Position numbers and translations under genes: made by a program | Shown here: positions 15,743-22,976 of the stretch, piece after piece | How the letters are laid out: every line of letters starts with the position of its first letter | Position numbering within the stretch: position 1 is the first letter of the stretch | Assembly: GCA_028280455.1 (NCBI GenBank) | Contig: JANQLT010000073.1 | Coordinates: forward strand, 1 to 37,992 | Origin: Kiloniellales bacterium | GTDB taxonomy: Bacteria; Pseudomonadota; Alphaproteobacteria; Kiloniellales; JAKSDN01 | Direction: 5' to 3' | Length of the DNA stretch: 37,992 bases | Notes under the pieces: generated by a model | Databases searched by the model: none | Seen by the model: only the letters and a program-made list of their open reading frames with translations | What the model was told of the DNA's origin: nothing

Positions 15743-17997
15743 GATGGCTGCTCCAGGCTAGAGGGGTCGTCGAGGCCGGCCGGCTCACCCTGCGGCTCTT
15801 CCTGCTCGGGCGCGGCGCCGTCGTCGAGGGCGGCGGGATCCGGCTCGCCGGCCGGCGTGGGGGCCGGCGCGGGGGCGGGCTCGCGTGCCAGGGTCGCGGC
15901 CTCCAGCAGGTCGCGCGGGGCGAGCTTGTCCATGGCCTCGAGGCCGTCCAGGTCGAGGATCAGGCAGACCTGGCCGTTGCCGAGGATGGTCGCCGCGGAG
16001 ATGCCCTCGATCGGGTCGTAGTTGGCTTCCAGCGACTTGATGACCACCTGCTGCTGGCCGAGCAGCTCGTCGACGACCAGGCCGAAGGACGAGCCGCTGT
16101 CGGACTCGACCATCACGACCAGGCCTTTCGAGGGATCGTGGGTGGCGTTGGGCACGTCGAAGATGCGCGCCAGCCCGACCAGCCGCATGAACTCGCCGCG
16201 CATCTTGACCACCTGGCCGCCGTTGACCAGCGTCTGCACGTCCTCCGGCTTCGGCCGGAAGCTCTCCAGGATGTTGCCGAGCGGCACGACGTACTTCTGG
16301 TCGCCCACGGTGATGACCATGCCGTCGAGCACGGCCAGGGTGAGCGGCAGGGTCAGGATCACCTTGGTGCCCTGGCCGGGCGTCGACTGCACCGTGATCT
16401 TGCCGCCGAGGTTGGTGATGTTGCGGCGGACCACGTCCATGCCGACGCCGCGGCCGGAGACGTCGGTGACCTCCGCCGCCGTCGAGAAGCCGGGCGCGAA
16501 GATCAGGTTGTCGATCTCCTCCGGCGACAGCTTGGCGTCCGCCGCGACCAGCCCTTGATCGATGGCCTTCTCCAGGACCCGGTCGCGGTTGACGCCGCGG
16601 CCGTCGTCGGCGATCTCGATGACGATGCGGCCGCCGCGATGCTCGGCGGAGAGCACGATGGTGCCTTCGACCGGCTTCTCGGCCTCTTCGCGCTCCTCGG
16701 GGCCCTCCAGGCCATGGTCGATCGAATTGCGGATCATGTGGGTCAGCGGGTCGGCCAGCTCTTCGATCACGGTCTTGTCGAGCTCAGTCTCCTCGCCCCG
16801 GGTGATCAGCTTGATCCGCTTGCCGAGCTTGCCGGCCAGATCGCGCACCAGCCGCGGCATGCGCGAGAAGACCGATTTGACCGGCTGCATGCGGATCGCC
16901 ATGACGTTCTCTTGCAGCTCGCGGGTGTGGGTCGAGAGCTCCTCGAGGCCGCTGGCGATGCGCGCCCGCTTGTCGGCCGCCAGGGCCTCGAGCTGCTGCG
17001 TCAGCATGGCCTGGGTGATGACCAGCTCGCCGACGGTGTTGACCAGCTTGTCGACCTTCTCCAGGTCGACCCGGATCGAGGAGGTGCGCCGCTCCTTGCC
17101 GGCCGCCTCGCCGCCGGTGCTCTTGCTCTTGGCGGCGGCTTGCTCGGCCGGGGCCGCGGCCTTGTCGGCGGCCTTGTCCGCCGGGGTCTTGTCTTCCGAT
17201 CGGCTGCTACCGGTTCCGGCTTCGGCGTCCCTGTCGCCCTTCGGCTCGAGGCGCTCGACGGTCAGGTCGCAGTCGTCGTCGACGAACTCGAAGACCTCCC
17301 GGACGTCGGCCTCGCGGCAGGCGCCGCGCAGCATCAGGCGCCAGGTGAAGTGCAGGTCTTCGGTCTCCAGGGCGTGCAGGCTGGGCACCTGGGAGGCGTC
17401 GAGCTGCACGGTCAGCTCGCCCAGGGTCCGGAGCTCGCGGATCAGCAGCAGCGGCTCGTTGGCGTTGCGCAGCAGGCTCGGATGCGGCTTGAAGTCGATC
17501 TGGAACAGCGCGACGGAGCCGATCCGCTCGGCCTCCTCGTCCGCCGCCTCTTCGCTCCCGGCGGCGGCCCCCTCCGCGGCGCCCTCCGCCTTCGCCATGG
17601 AGGCCAGGATCTGGTCGATCTGTGCCAGGACCTCGTCGCCGAAGTCGTCGTCCGGCGTGCCGCCCTGCTGCGCCACGTCGATCAGGTCGGCGACGATGTC
17701 CGAGGCGCGGAACAGGATGTCGACGACCTCGGGCGTGATCTCCAAGGCGCCGTCACGCAGGTGGTCGAGCATGGTCTCGAAGCTGTGCGTGAAGGTGACC
17801 ATCCGGACGTAGCCGAAGGTGCCGCCGCCGGCCTTGATCGAGTGGATCGCCCGGAAGATCGCGTGCAGGTCCTCGATGTCCTGGTTGCCGCCCTCGAGCA
17901 CCGAGAGCCTCTGCTCCAGGTCGCCGAGCAGCTCGGCGCATTCCTCGAAGAAGGTCGCCTTGAATTGCTCGATCTGGCTATCCGAGGGGCCGGACAT
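15739..17997 (-). CDS. cheA: Chemotaxis histidine kinase CheA
   Basis: A 752-residue CheA. The P1/Hpt domain carries phosphorylated H52 in FRAIHSIKAGGGTFGY. A P2-like middle region lies at about 165-255 (FQIDFKPHPSLL, LRTLGELTVQLDASQVPSL, VFEFVDDDCDLTVERL). A charged Ala/Lys linker leads to the dimerisation domain (VDKLVNTVGELVITQAMLTQ). The P4 ATPase has HMIRNSIDHGLE (N box), IADDGRGVNRD (G1), FAPGFSTA (F box) and VSGRGVGMDVV (G2). A C-terminal CheW-like P5 domain is followed by an acidic Pro-rich tail. It phosphorylates CheY and CheB of this operon, and plausibly the receiver/SpoIIE protein at the far end. All expected catalytic motifs are intact. Confidence 0.97.
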   Translation of the reverse strand: MSGPSDSQIEQFKATFFEECAELLGDLEQRLSVLEGGNQDIEDLHAIFRAIHSIKAGGGTFGYVRMVTFTHSFETMLDHLRDGALEITPEVVDILFRASDIVADLIDVAQQGGTPDDDFGDEVLAQIDQILASMAKAEGAAEGAAAGSEEAADEEAERIGSVALFQIDFKPHPSLLRNANEPLLLIRELRTLGELTVQLDASQVPSLHALETEDLHFTWRLMLRGACREADVREVFEFVDDDCDLTVERLEPKGDRDAEAGTGSSRSEDKTPADKAADKAAAPAEQAAAKSKSTGGEAAGKERRTSSIRVDLEKVDKLVNTVGELVITQAMLTQQLEALAADKRARIASGLEELSTHTRELQENVMAIRMQPVKSVFSRMPRLVRDLAGKLGKRIKLITRGEETELDKTVIEELADPLTHMIRNSIDHGLEGPEEREEAEKPVEGTIVLSAEHRGGRIVIEIADDGRGVNRDRVLEKAIDQGLVAADAKLSPEEIDNLIFAPGFSTAAEVTDVSGRGVGMDVVRRNITNLGGKITVQSTPGQGTKVILTLPLTLAVLDGMVITVGDQKYVVPLGNILESFRPKPEDVQTLVNGGQVVKMRGEFMRLVGLARIFDVPNATHDPSKGLVVMVESDSGSSFGLVVDELLGQQQVVIKSLEANYDPIEGISAATILGNGQVCLILDLDGLEAMDKLAPRDLLEAATLAREPAPAPAPTPAGEPDPAALDDGAAPEQEEPQGEPAGLDDPSSLEQPS

Positions 17998-18033
17998 GAT
18001 GCGTTGCTTTCCTTGCAGTCCCGCGACGGGGCC

Positions 18034-18399
18034 TCAGGGGCAGACCTTGTTGACGACTTGCAGCAGCTTCTCGGGCACGAAGGGCTTGACGATCCAGCCG
18101 GTCGCGCCGGCCGCCTTGCCCTCGGCCTTGAGCCCGTCGCCGGACTCCGTGGTCAGGATCAGGATCGGCGTCGCCTTGTGGACCGGGTTGCTGCGCAGCG
18201 CCTTGGTCAGCTCGATGCCGTTCATGTTCGGCATGTTGACGTCGGTGATCACCAGATCGACCTTGGTGTCGCCGAGCACCGAGAGGGCGTGCTGGCCGTC
18301 CTCGGCACTGAGCACCTCGAAGCCGGCGTCGGTCAGCGTGAAGGCGACCATGTCGCGCATGGTCTTGGAATCGTCGACGGCCAGGACCTTCTTAGGCAT
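18034..18399 (-). CDS. cheY: Chemotaxis response regulator CheY
   Basis: A 121-residue single receiver domain. Metal-binding D9/D10 are in LAVDDSKTMR, phospho-acceptor D53 in LVITDVNMPNMNG, TT in ILTTES, and the conserved Lys in GWIVKPFVP. These are the classic CheY landmarks; the phosphorylated form would bind the flagellar switch or another output. The ATG lies 8 nt inside the end of the upstream STAS gene, with GGAG about 9 nt before it, so the two are coupled. The cheA gene starts 36 nt downstream of the cheY stop. Confidence 0.95.
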   Translation of the reverse strand: MPKKVLAVDDSKTMRDMVAFTLTDAGFEVLSAEDGQHALSVLGDTKVDLVITDVNMPNMNGIELTKALRSNPVHKATPILILTTESGDGLKAEGKAAGATGWIVKPFVPEKLLQVVNKVCP

Positions 18400-18697
18400 C
18401 GGCGCTGCTCCATTCCTGGAATTCGCTCTCCAGGCCGAGGTCCCGGAAGGCCTCGGCCAGGGCATCCGAGGGCGCATGCAACTCAAGCTTGCGGCCCTGT
18501 TCCTTGGCGCTTTGCCCAGCGGCATAGATCACTTGTATAGGTGCGGAGCTGGCCCGGAGCACGGCGCTGCCGTCGATCGCCAGGGGCTCGTCGCCATCCA
18601 AGAGCTCGAGAAGCCGCATTTTGAGGGTCTCGCTGGACAACATATCTAGATCTTGGGGTAGGGCGACCAAGGACGCTTTAGACTCGGGCTTCGGCAT
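18392..18697 (-). CDS. STAS-domain protein, first gene of the chemotaxis operon
   Basis: A 101-residue single STAS domain (MlaB-like subgroup), with ALPQDLDMLSSETLKMRLLE and then a loop LRASSAPIQVIYAAGQ. Ser50/Ser51 occupy roughly the position phosphorylated in RsbV-type proteins, but the DSxGL signature is not kept, so regulation by Ser phosphorylation is uncertain. It overlaps cheY by 8 nt and is the promoter-proximal gene. A STAS gene at the head of a che operon, with a second one near the end, is notable. Its partner is not known. Confidence 0.82.
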   Translation of the reverse strand: MPKPESKASLVALPQDLDMLSSETLKMRLLELLDGDEPLAIDGSAVLRASSAPIQVIYAAGQSAKEQGRKLELHAPSDALAEAFRDLGLESEFQEWSSADA

Positions 18698-19050
18698 GCG
18701 GTCACTCTGACTAAGGGGGCCGTGAAGAGCCGGCGATTGCCATAACTTTCAGCCTACTAAGCGAAAATAGGAACTAGCCTTTAAGGCATAGTTAATCGCT
18801 GGCGCCGCGATTGCCCTTGGTTGTCCGCCGGCCGCCGCGGGCGGCGGGGCGAGGGCGCGCGGCTTGGCGCCGAGGCGGGGCGCGGCCCGGGCCTTCCCTG
18901 GCCTTTCGCGCCGACTCGGCCCATGATCCCAGCCGAGGTCGGCGCCTGCCCGCCATGGCGGGGCGGCCGGCTACGGCGACGGTCGACGCGGGGGTGTCGA
19001 CAGGGGCGTCGCGGGGGCGTCGAGGACGCTTCGAGCTGGGGGTCGGGGGC
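18698..19050. other. Divergent intergenic region with candidate promoters
   Basis: 353 bp between the leftward che operon and the rightward stress-protein gene. Positions 18737-18798 are AT-rich against very GC-rich surroundings and probably hold promoters for both directions. Leftward, TTAACT followed after 17-18 nt by a weak CCTATT-like box is the only candidate I see. Positions 18800-19050 are GC-rich and remain open in frame with the stress-protein gene, but they encode an Arg/Gly/Pro-rich stretch that does not look like real protein. Confidence 0.5.
18770..18793 (+). promoter_or_regulatory. GGAAC...GTT motif resembling an alphaproteobacterial general-stress (EcfG) promoter
   Basis: GGAAC at 18770-18774 is followed, after 16 nt, by GTT at 18791-18793. 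The EcfG-type consensus is GGAAC, 16-17 nt, then cGTT; here the base before GTT is A and the spacing is about one short. It points toward the universal stress protein gene, a plausible stress-sigma target. The leader would be about 250 nt, which weakens the case. Confidence 0.3.
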
Positions 19051-19833
19051 ATGAAAAGACTGCTGCTCTTCATCGACGGCGGCGCGACGGACCGCGAGTA
19101 TCTGCGCTACGCGGCGCAGCTCCACGAGCGGCTCGCGGCGCAGCTCACCGTGGGCTATCTGCGCGCCGGCGAGGCCAAGGTCGGCTCCGTCGCGCGGGCC
19201 ATCGACGTCGCCCAGCGGGCCGCCGCGGCCGCCCGCCAGGCCTTCGACGAGACCTGCGGCGCCCTCGAGAGCACGCGCTGGCTGGATAGCGAGCAGTCCT
19301 CGATCGAGACCCTGCAGCACGAGTCCCGGCTGCACGACCTGACCATGCTCGGCCGCGTCTCGCAGGACGAGGGCTCGGATGTCTTCGCGCTCAACTCGGC
19401 CCTGTTCGACAGCGGCGGCCCGGTGCTGGTCTCGCCGCCGCGGCCGCCGGCCGCCGTGGCCGACCGCGTCGCCCTGGTCTGGAGCCCGACCGCGCAGGCG
19501 GCGCGGGCCACCCGCTCGGCCCTGCCGATGCTCTCGCGGGCCAGCTCGGTGGTGGTGCTGACCGACAGCGGCCGCCCCGAGGCGCGGCCCGACGATCTGG
19601 TCGACTATCTCGCCGCCCACGGCATCCGCGCCGAGACCGCGGTCTTCGAGACGGCGCTGCAGACCGCCCGCGGCCGTGGCCGCTCGATCCTCGCCGCTGT
19701 GCAGTCGGCCGGCGCCGACCTGCTGGTCATGGGGGCCTACGGCGAGAACCGCCTGGCCTCCATCTTCGGCCTGGGCCGGGCGACCCAGAAGATCGTCAGC
19801 GGCACCTCGGTGCCGGTGCTGCTGCAGCGCTGA
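19051..19833 (+). CDS. Universal stress protein (UspA family)
   Basis: A 260-residue UspA-fold protein, long enough for two Usp half-domains. The N-terminal half begins MKRLLLFIDGGATDREYLRY. The C-terminal half ends with the family signature GADLLVMGAYGENRLASIF then LGRATQKIVSGTSVPVLL, which includes the nucleotide-contacting G-x2-G-x9-G(S/T)-like region. These proteins bind ATP or sense stress in the cytoplasm; the exact role varies. I chose the ATG at 19051, where recognisable sequence starts. The frame is open upstream to 18811 but encodes low-complexity Arg-rich sequence. It is divergent from the che operon. Confidence 0.85.
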   Translation: MKRLLLFIDGGATDREYLRYAAQLHERLAAQLTVGYLRAGEAKVGSVARAIDVAQRAAAAARQAFDETCGALESTRWLDSEQSSIETLQHESRLHDLTMLGRVSQDEGSDVFALNSALFDSGGPVLVSPPRPPAAVADRVALVWSPTAQAARATRSALPMLSRASSVVVLTDSGRPEARPDDLVDYLAAHGIRAETAVFETALQTARGRGRSILAAVQSAGADLLVMGAYGENRLASIFGLGRATQKIVSGTSVPVLLQR

Positions 19834-19966
19834 CGCGCGGGCGATCGGCGCCCCGAAATCCTCGGCGCGGCGGCGCGAAGACACTGGGCAAAGCCGGCCG
19901 AGCTGCTAGACTCCGCACCAGGGGTTGGAGTCGTTGTTCAGACTTTTAGAGGGAGGCATTGGCCTG

Positions 19967-19980
19967 GGCATACGTATGCC
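19967..19980. promoter_or_regulatory. Perfect 14-bp palindrome upstream of the SYLF gene
   Basis: GGCATACGTATGCC is a perfect palindrome ending 24 nt before the SYLF-protein start codon, in the 5' leader or promoter region. It is the shape of a dimeric repressor or activator site. It could also form a small hairpin in the mRNA near the Shine-Dalgarno. No regulator is encoded next to it. Confidence 0.4.
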
Positions 19981-20004
19981 TGTTTGAGTGAAGGAGCTGA
20001 GCCA

Positions 20005-20715
20005 ATGTCTTTGAAAGTCCCCCGGGGCGCGGGCCTGTCGGTCTCGCGCCGTTCTCTGCTGTTGTCTCTTGCCGCGGGCCTGCCCGCGCTGGCCCTCGGG
20101 CCGGGCCGGGCGCTCGCCCTGACGCCGCCCGAGGACATGGTCGAGCGCGCGCGCCTGACCCTCTTGCGGCTCCGGCAGCACCCCGACCTGCCCGAGCTGG
20201 ACCGCTACATCTCCGGCGCCAAGGGCATCTTCATCGTGCCCTCGCTGATCAAGGGCGGCTTCATCATCGGCGGCGAAGGCGGTGCCGGCGCCTTGCTGGT
20301 CAAGGCCGAGGACGGCACCTGGTCCTCGCCGGCCTTCTACACCATCGCCGCCGGCAGCATCGGCCTGCAGATCGGCGGCCAGGTCTCCGAGGTGGTCTTC
20401 ACCCTGATGAACTGGGGTGCGGTCGACGCGATCCTGTCCAACAACACCAAGCTCGGCGGCGACCTCAGCATCGCCGTGGGGCCGCTCGGCAAGGGCCTCG
20501 AGGCCTCGACCACGACCAATCTCGATGCCGACGTCTACGCCTTCTCGACCGCGGTCGGCGCCTTCGCCGGCGGCGCCTTGGAGGGTGCGGCCTTCATCGA
20601 TCGGCAGTCCTGGAACGACCAGTACTACGACGCCTTCGCGCCGGCCCGGGACATCCTGATCGAGCGCAAGTTCTACAACGGCCACGCCGACCCCTTGCGC
20701 GGCCTGCTGCCCTGA
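20005..20715 (+). CDS. Exported SYLF-domain (Ysc84-like) lipid-binding protein
   Basis: A 236-residue protein with an N-terminal signal resembling a Tat motif (SRRSLLLSLAAGLPALALG), cleaved probably after GRALA. The rest is a SYLF/Ysc84 domain: DRYISGAKGIFIVPSLIKGG, then FIIGGEGGAGALLVKAEDG, SSPAFYTIAAGSIGLQIGGQ and LSNNTKLGGDLSIAVGPLG. Related proteins bind phosphoinositides or other lipids in eukaryotes; the bacterial versions are exported and poorly understood. The ATG at 20005 is favoured by AAGGAG eight bases upstream over a TTG at 19984. A perfect palindrome precedes it and repeat B follows. Confidence 0.88.
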   Translation: MSLKVPRGAGLSVSRRSLLLSLAAGLPALALGPGRALALTPPEDMVERARLTLLRLRQHPDLPELDRYISGAKGIFIVPSLIKGGFIIGGEGGAGALLVKAEDGTWSSPAFYTIAAGSIGLQIGGQVSEVVFTLMNWGAVDAILSNNTKLGGDLSIAVGPLGKGLEASTTTNLDADVYAFSTAVGAFAGGALEGAAFIDRQSWNDQYYDAFAPARDILIERKFYNGHADPLRGLLP

Positions 20716-20722
20716 TCGGGCG

Positions 20723-20852
20723 CTAGCGCGTTTTCCGCTGACGCGGAAGCACGGCACCGGCCCGCTCCCCCTCCCGGCCACCCAATAGGATACTGCCGTG
20801 GGTGGCCGGGGGGGGGAGCGGGCCGGTGCCGTCCGATCGGAAAACGCTCTAG
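20723..20852. repeat. Palindromic intergenic repeat family B, copy 1
   Basis: A 130-bp imperfect palindrome bounded by CTAG at both ends. Outer arms are GCGTTTTCCG and CGGAAAACGC. Inner arms are CACGGCACCGGCCCGCTCCC and GGGAGCGGGCCGGTGCCG, around a loop with ATAGGATACTGCCG. A second full copy of the same length lies at 36711-36840. It contains no ORF. Confidence 0.88.
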
Positions 20853-20876
20853 AGACGTCGGGGGGCTCTCTCGAAC

Positions 20877-20911
20877 GGGCCCCGCTCCGGCCTTCCGCCG
20901 GGGCGGGGCCC
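20877..20911. other. GC-rich hairpin between the SYLF and DUF4149 genes
   Basis: GGGCCCCG and CGGGGCCC form an 8-bp GC stem around a 19-nt loop, just after repeat B. It may contribute to termination or mRNA stability together with the T-run hairpin at 20962. Confidence 0.4.
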
Positions 20912-20961
20912 GCTTTCGACCGGGCGCCCGGCGCCGACGGCGGAATCGCCGTTAACCATTT

Positions 20962-20979
20962 GGGCAAGCGCCCTTTTTT
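20962..20979 (+). terminator. Short intrinsic terminator candidate with six-T run
   Basis: GGGC, AAGC, GCCC, then TTTTTT on the plus strand. The stem is only 4 bp, but it is followed directly by one of the few T-runs in this GC-rich window. It lies between the SYLF gene and the DUF4149 gene and would end the former's transcript. Confidence 0.4.
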
Positions 20980-21038
20980 GGTCACGGGCCGAGCGACTCG
21001 CGCTCGACAGCGCAGCCGATCCGCGCCATAGGGGAGGC

Positions 21039-21512
21039 ATGATCTTCGATTGGTTGAACCTGACTCTGCTCTCGGCCCTGACCGCCGCCTTGCTGTTCGG
21101 CGGCATGGTCTATTTCGCCCTGCTGTTCACCCCGCTGACCTTCCGTCACCTGTCGCGCGAGGCGGCCGGCGCCTTCCTGCGCCAGGTCTTCCCGGCCTAC
21201 TACATGGCCGGCTACGCCCTGGCCGGACTGGCCGGGCTCCTGGCGCTTTGGCCGCGGCCCCTGGAGGGCGCGATCCTGCTGCTCGTCGCCTTCGGCTTCG
21301 GCTACGGCGGTCTCGTCCTGCTGCCGAAGATCGACGGCCTGCGCGCGCTGGCGCTCGAAGGTCCCAGTGGTGAAGTGAGTGGCGGAATAGGCGGCGCGGT
21401 GAACCCCCATGGCGAGCGCTTTCGCCTGCTGCATCGCCTGTCGATGGCGATCAACCTGGTGCAGCTCGTCGCCGTGGCCCTGATCCTGGTCGCCTTGATG
21501 CTGGCCGCTTGA
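21039..21512 (+). CDS. DUF4149 (TMEM205-like) membrane protein
   Basis: A 157-residue integral membrane protein with four predicted helices (about 8-30, 52-70, 75-94 and 134-155). The first helix and loop, LLFGGMVYFALLFTPLTFRH, then FPAYYMAGYALAG, match the DUF4149/TMEM205-like family. A Gly-rich loop (EGPSGEVSGGIGG) precedes the last helix. The function of the family in bacteria is not established. The ATG follows GGGGAGG. The copper-chaperone gene starts 61 nt downstream on the same strand, so the two are probably cotranscribed. Confidence 0.82.
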   Translation: MIFDWLNLTLLSALTAALLFGGMVYFALLFTPLTFRHLSREAAGAFLRQVFPAYYMAGYALAGLAGLLALWPRPLEGAILLLVAFGFGYGGLVLLPKIDGLRALALEGPSGEVSGGIGGAVNPHGERFRLLHRLSMAINLVQLVAVALILVALMLAA

Positions 21513-21573
21513 ATTTGTCGTGAAGCGCCGCGCCGGGCTGGCAGGAGCCGGTGGCGCACGCCATATTCAGGCC

Positions 21574-22203
21574 ATGCCGAACTCTCAGCTCGCCCGCAGC
21601 CTCCTCGTCTTCGCCTTCGGCCTCTCGGTCCTGCTCCTGGGCTTCGCGCTCTGGCGGTGGCAGTCGTCCGAGTCGCCGGTCCAGGTCGTCCGCAGCAGCG
21701 GCACGGCGGCGATCGGCGGCCCCTTCGAGCTGGTCGACCAGGCCGGCGAGATCCGCAGCTCGGCCGAGTTCCTCGGCCGGCCGATGCTGATCTACTTCGG
21801 CTACACCTATTGCCCGGACATCTGCCCGACCTCGCTGCTGGCCATGAGCCAGGGCCTGGAGCTGCTGGCCGAGCGCGAGCCTGCGCTGGCGGCGCCGGTG
21901 GTGCCGCTGTTCATCACCGTCGACCCGGCGCGCGACACGGTCGAGACCATGGCCGCCTACGCCGAGCACTTCCACGAGCGGCTGGTCGCGCTGACCGGCA
22001 GCGACGAGCAGGTCGCCGAGGCCGCCAAGGCCTACCGGGTCTACTACCGCAAGGCCGAGAGCGATTCCGCCTCGGACTACCTCGTCGACCACTCCGGCTT
22101 CATCTACCTGATGGACGCCGAGGGCGCCTACCTGACCCACCTGAGCCACGACGCGACCGCCGAGCAGATCGCCGAACGCCTGCAAGAGCAGCTCGGCTCC
22201 TGA
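21574..22203 (+). CDS. SCO1/SenC copper chaperone for cytochrome oxidase assembly
   Basis: A 209-residue membrane-anchored thioredoxin-fold protein. One N-terminal helix (about 8-27) places the domain in the periplasm. The copper ligands are C80 and C84 in YCPDICPTS and H173 in VDHSGFIYL. FITVDPARDTVETM is another SCO signature. It delivers copper to the CuA site of cytochrome c oxidase or keeps its cysteines reduced. I chose the ATG at 21574; an in-frame GTG at 21520 would add 18 unlikely residues. No oxidase genes are in the window. The upstream neighbour is the DUF4149 gene. Confidence 0.92.
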   Translation: MPNSQLARSLLVFAFGLSVLLLGFALWRWQSSESPVQVVRSSGTAAIGGPFELVDQAGEIRSSAEFLGRPMLIYFGYTYCPDICPTSLLAMSQGLELLAEREPALAAPVVPLFITVDPARDTVETMAAYAEHFHERLVALTGSDEQVAEAAKAYRVYYRKAESDSASDYLVDHSGFIYLMDAEGAYLTHLSHDATAEQIAERLQEQLGS

Positions 22204-22538
22204 GCCGGCAGGCCTCTCGGCCAAGACTCGACAGACTCCTGTCGTCAACAACTGTGTCGATGACGACGTCCGAGCCTGCCGGAGCGGACTGCTTTTCGAC
22301 ACGGATGAACACGGATGGACACGGATAACAAAAAGTCAGACCTGACTTTGGGTTCTATTGGTTATCCGTGTCCATCCGTGTTCATCCGTGTCCATCCGTG
22401 TTCATCCGTGTCGAATCCGAACGGCGATAGCGGCCTTCACCTTTGCCGGCCGTCTGTCCGAGGACGCAACAGGCCACCGCTAGGCGGCGGTCATGTACCG
22501 CCTGCCGTCAGCGCTCGATAGGCAACTCGGCCTCTAGA
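22204..22538. other. Convergent intergenic region holding repeat C
   Basis: 335 bp between the 3' ends of the SCO1 gene (rightward) and the GFA-family gene (leftward). Most of it is the repeat described at 22295-22415. I see no ORF of interest in the rest. Confidence 0.7.
22295..22415. repeat. Tandem and inverted CCATCCGTG-type repeat (family C)
   Basis: The right arm (22361-22415) is about two and a half tandem units of TCCATCCGTGTTCATCCGTG. The left arm (22295-22329) is the reverse complement of a shorter run (ACACGGATGAACACGGATGG). Between them lies a hairpin, AAAGTCAG-AC-CTGACTTT (22332-22349). The whole could fold into one long stem at the shared 3' end of two convergent genes. Base composition is clearly less GC-rich than the neighbours. 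Confidence 0.85.
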
Positions 22539-22976
22539 TCAGGACGGTGCCGGCCACTCGAAATCCGGCCGGAAGCCCGCATGCACCGGCATGCCGTCGC
22601 TCGGCGCCGGGGCGCCGCTGGCCGGGTCGTAGAAGGCGTGATAGGTCGCCGGCAGGCTGGCCGGATCGAAGCCCATGAGGTTCGGCACGATCGCCCGGAT
22701 CCGGCGCTCCTTGTCGTCGAGCATGATCGGCGCGCCGCAGTCCCCGCAGGTGCAAAGCTCGAGGGGCCCGTCCGGGTTCTGAGCGTTGAAGGGCTGCCGG
22801 TTCAGGCCGTCGAGATTGTCCACGGCCAAATCGCCGTGCTTGAAGAAGACCACGTGGGTCGTGTCCTGCCCCGTCACCCGCTTGCAGACCGAGCAATGGC
22901 AGGTGTGGTTGTCGACCGGGTCCTTGTCCGAATGCGTATGGCAGTGATCGCAGCCTCCGCTGTACCTATGCGACAT
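22539..22976 (-). CDS. GFA-family zinc protein (S-(hydroxymethyl)glutathione synthase-like)
   Basis: A 145-residue protein of the GFA/CENP-V fold. The zinc-binding cysteines are present: GGCDHC (C9, C12), HTCHCSVCKR (C26, C28, C31) and ELCTCGDCGAPI (C75, C77, C80). Gfa of Paracoccus speeds the condensation of formaldehyde with glutathione, but many family members have other or unknown roles, and no formaldehyde-oxidation genes are nearby. The ATG is preceded by GGGAGGAG. It appears to be a single-gene unit. Confidence 0.85.
   Translation of the reverse strand: MSHRYSGGCDHCHTHSDKDPVDNHTCHCSVCKRVTGQDTTHVVFFKHGDLAVDNLDGLNRQPFNAQNPDGPLELCTCGDCGAPIMLDDKERRIRAIVPNLMGFDPASLPATYHAFYDPASGAPAPSDGMPVHAGFRPDFEWPAPS

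Noticed and set aside
16138..18540. Long plus-strand open frame opposite cheA and cheY
   Set aside because: The minus strand carries unmistakable CheA and CheY motifs. The plus-strand frame shows only biased, motif-free sequence.
18811..19050. N-terminal extension of the universal stress protein
   Set aside because: In frame, but Arg/Gly/Pro-rich with no recognisable Usp sequence; the fold begins at MKRLLLFIDGG (19051).
18781..19884. Long minus-strand frame opposite the universal stress protein
   Set aside because: Low-complexity Arg/Gly/Ala/Gln-rich sequence; the plus strand has a clear Usp signature.
22361..22415. CRISPR-like array
   Set aside because: The 20-nt units are directly adjacent, without unique spacers, and pair with an inverted arm; no cas gene is nearby.
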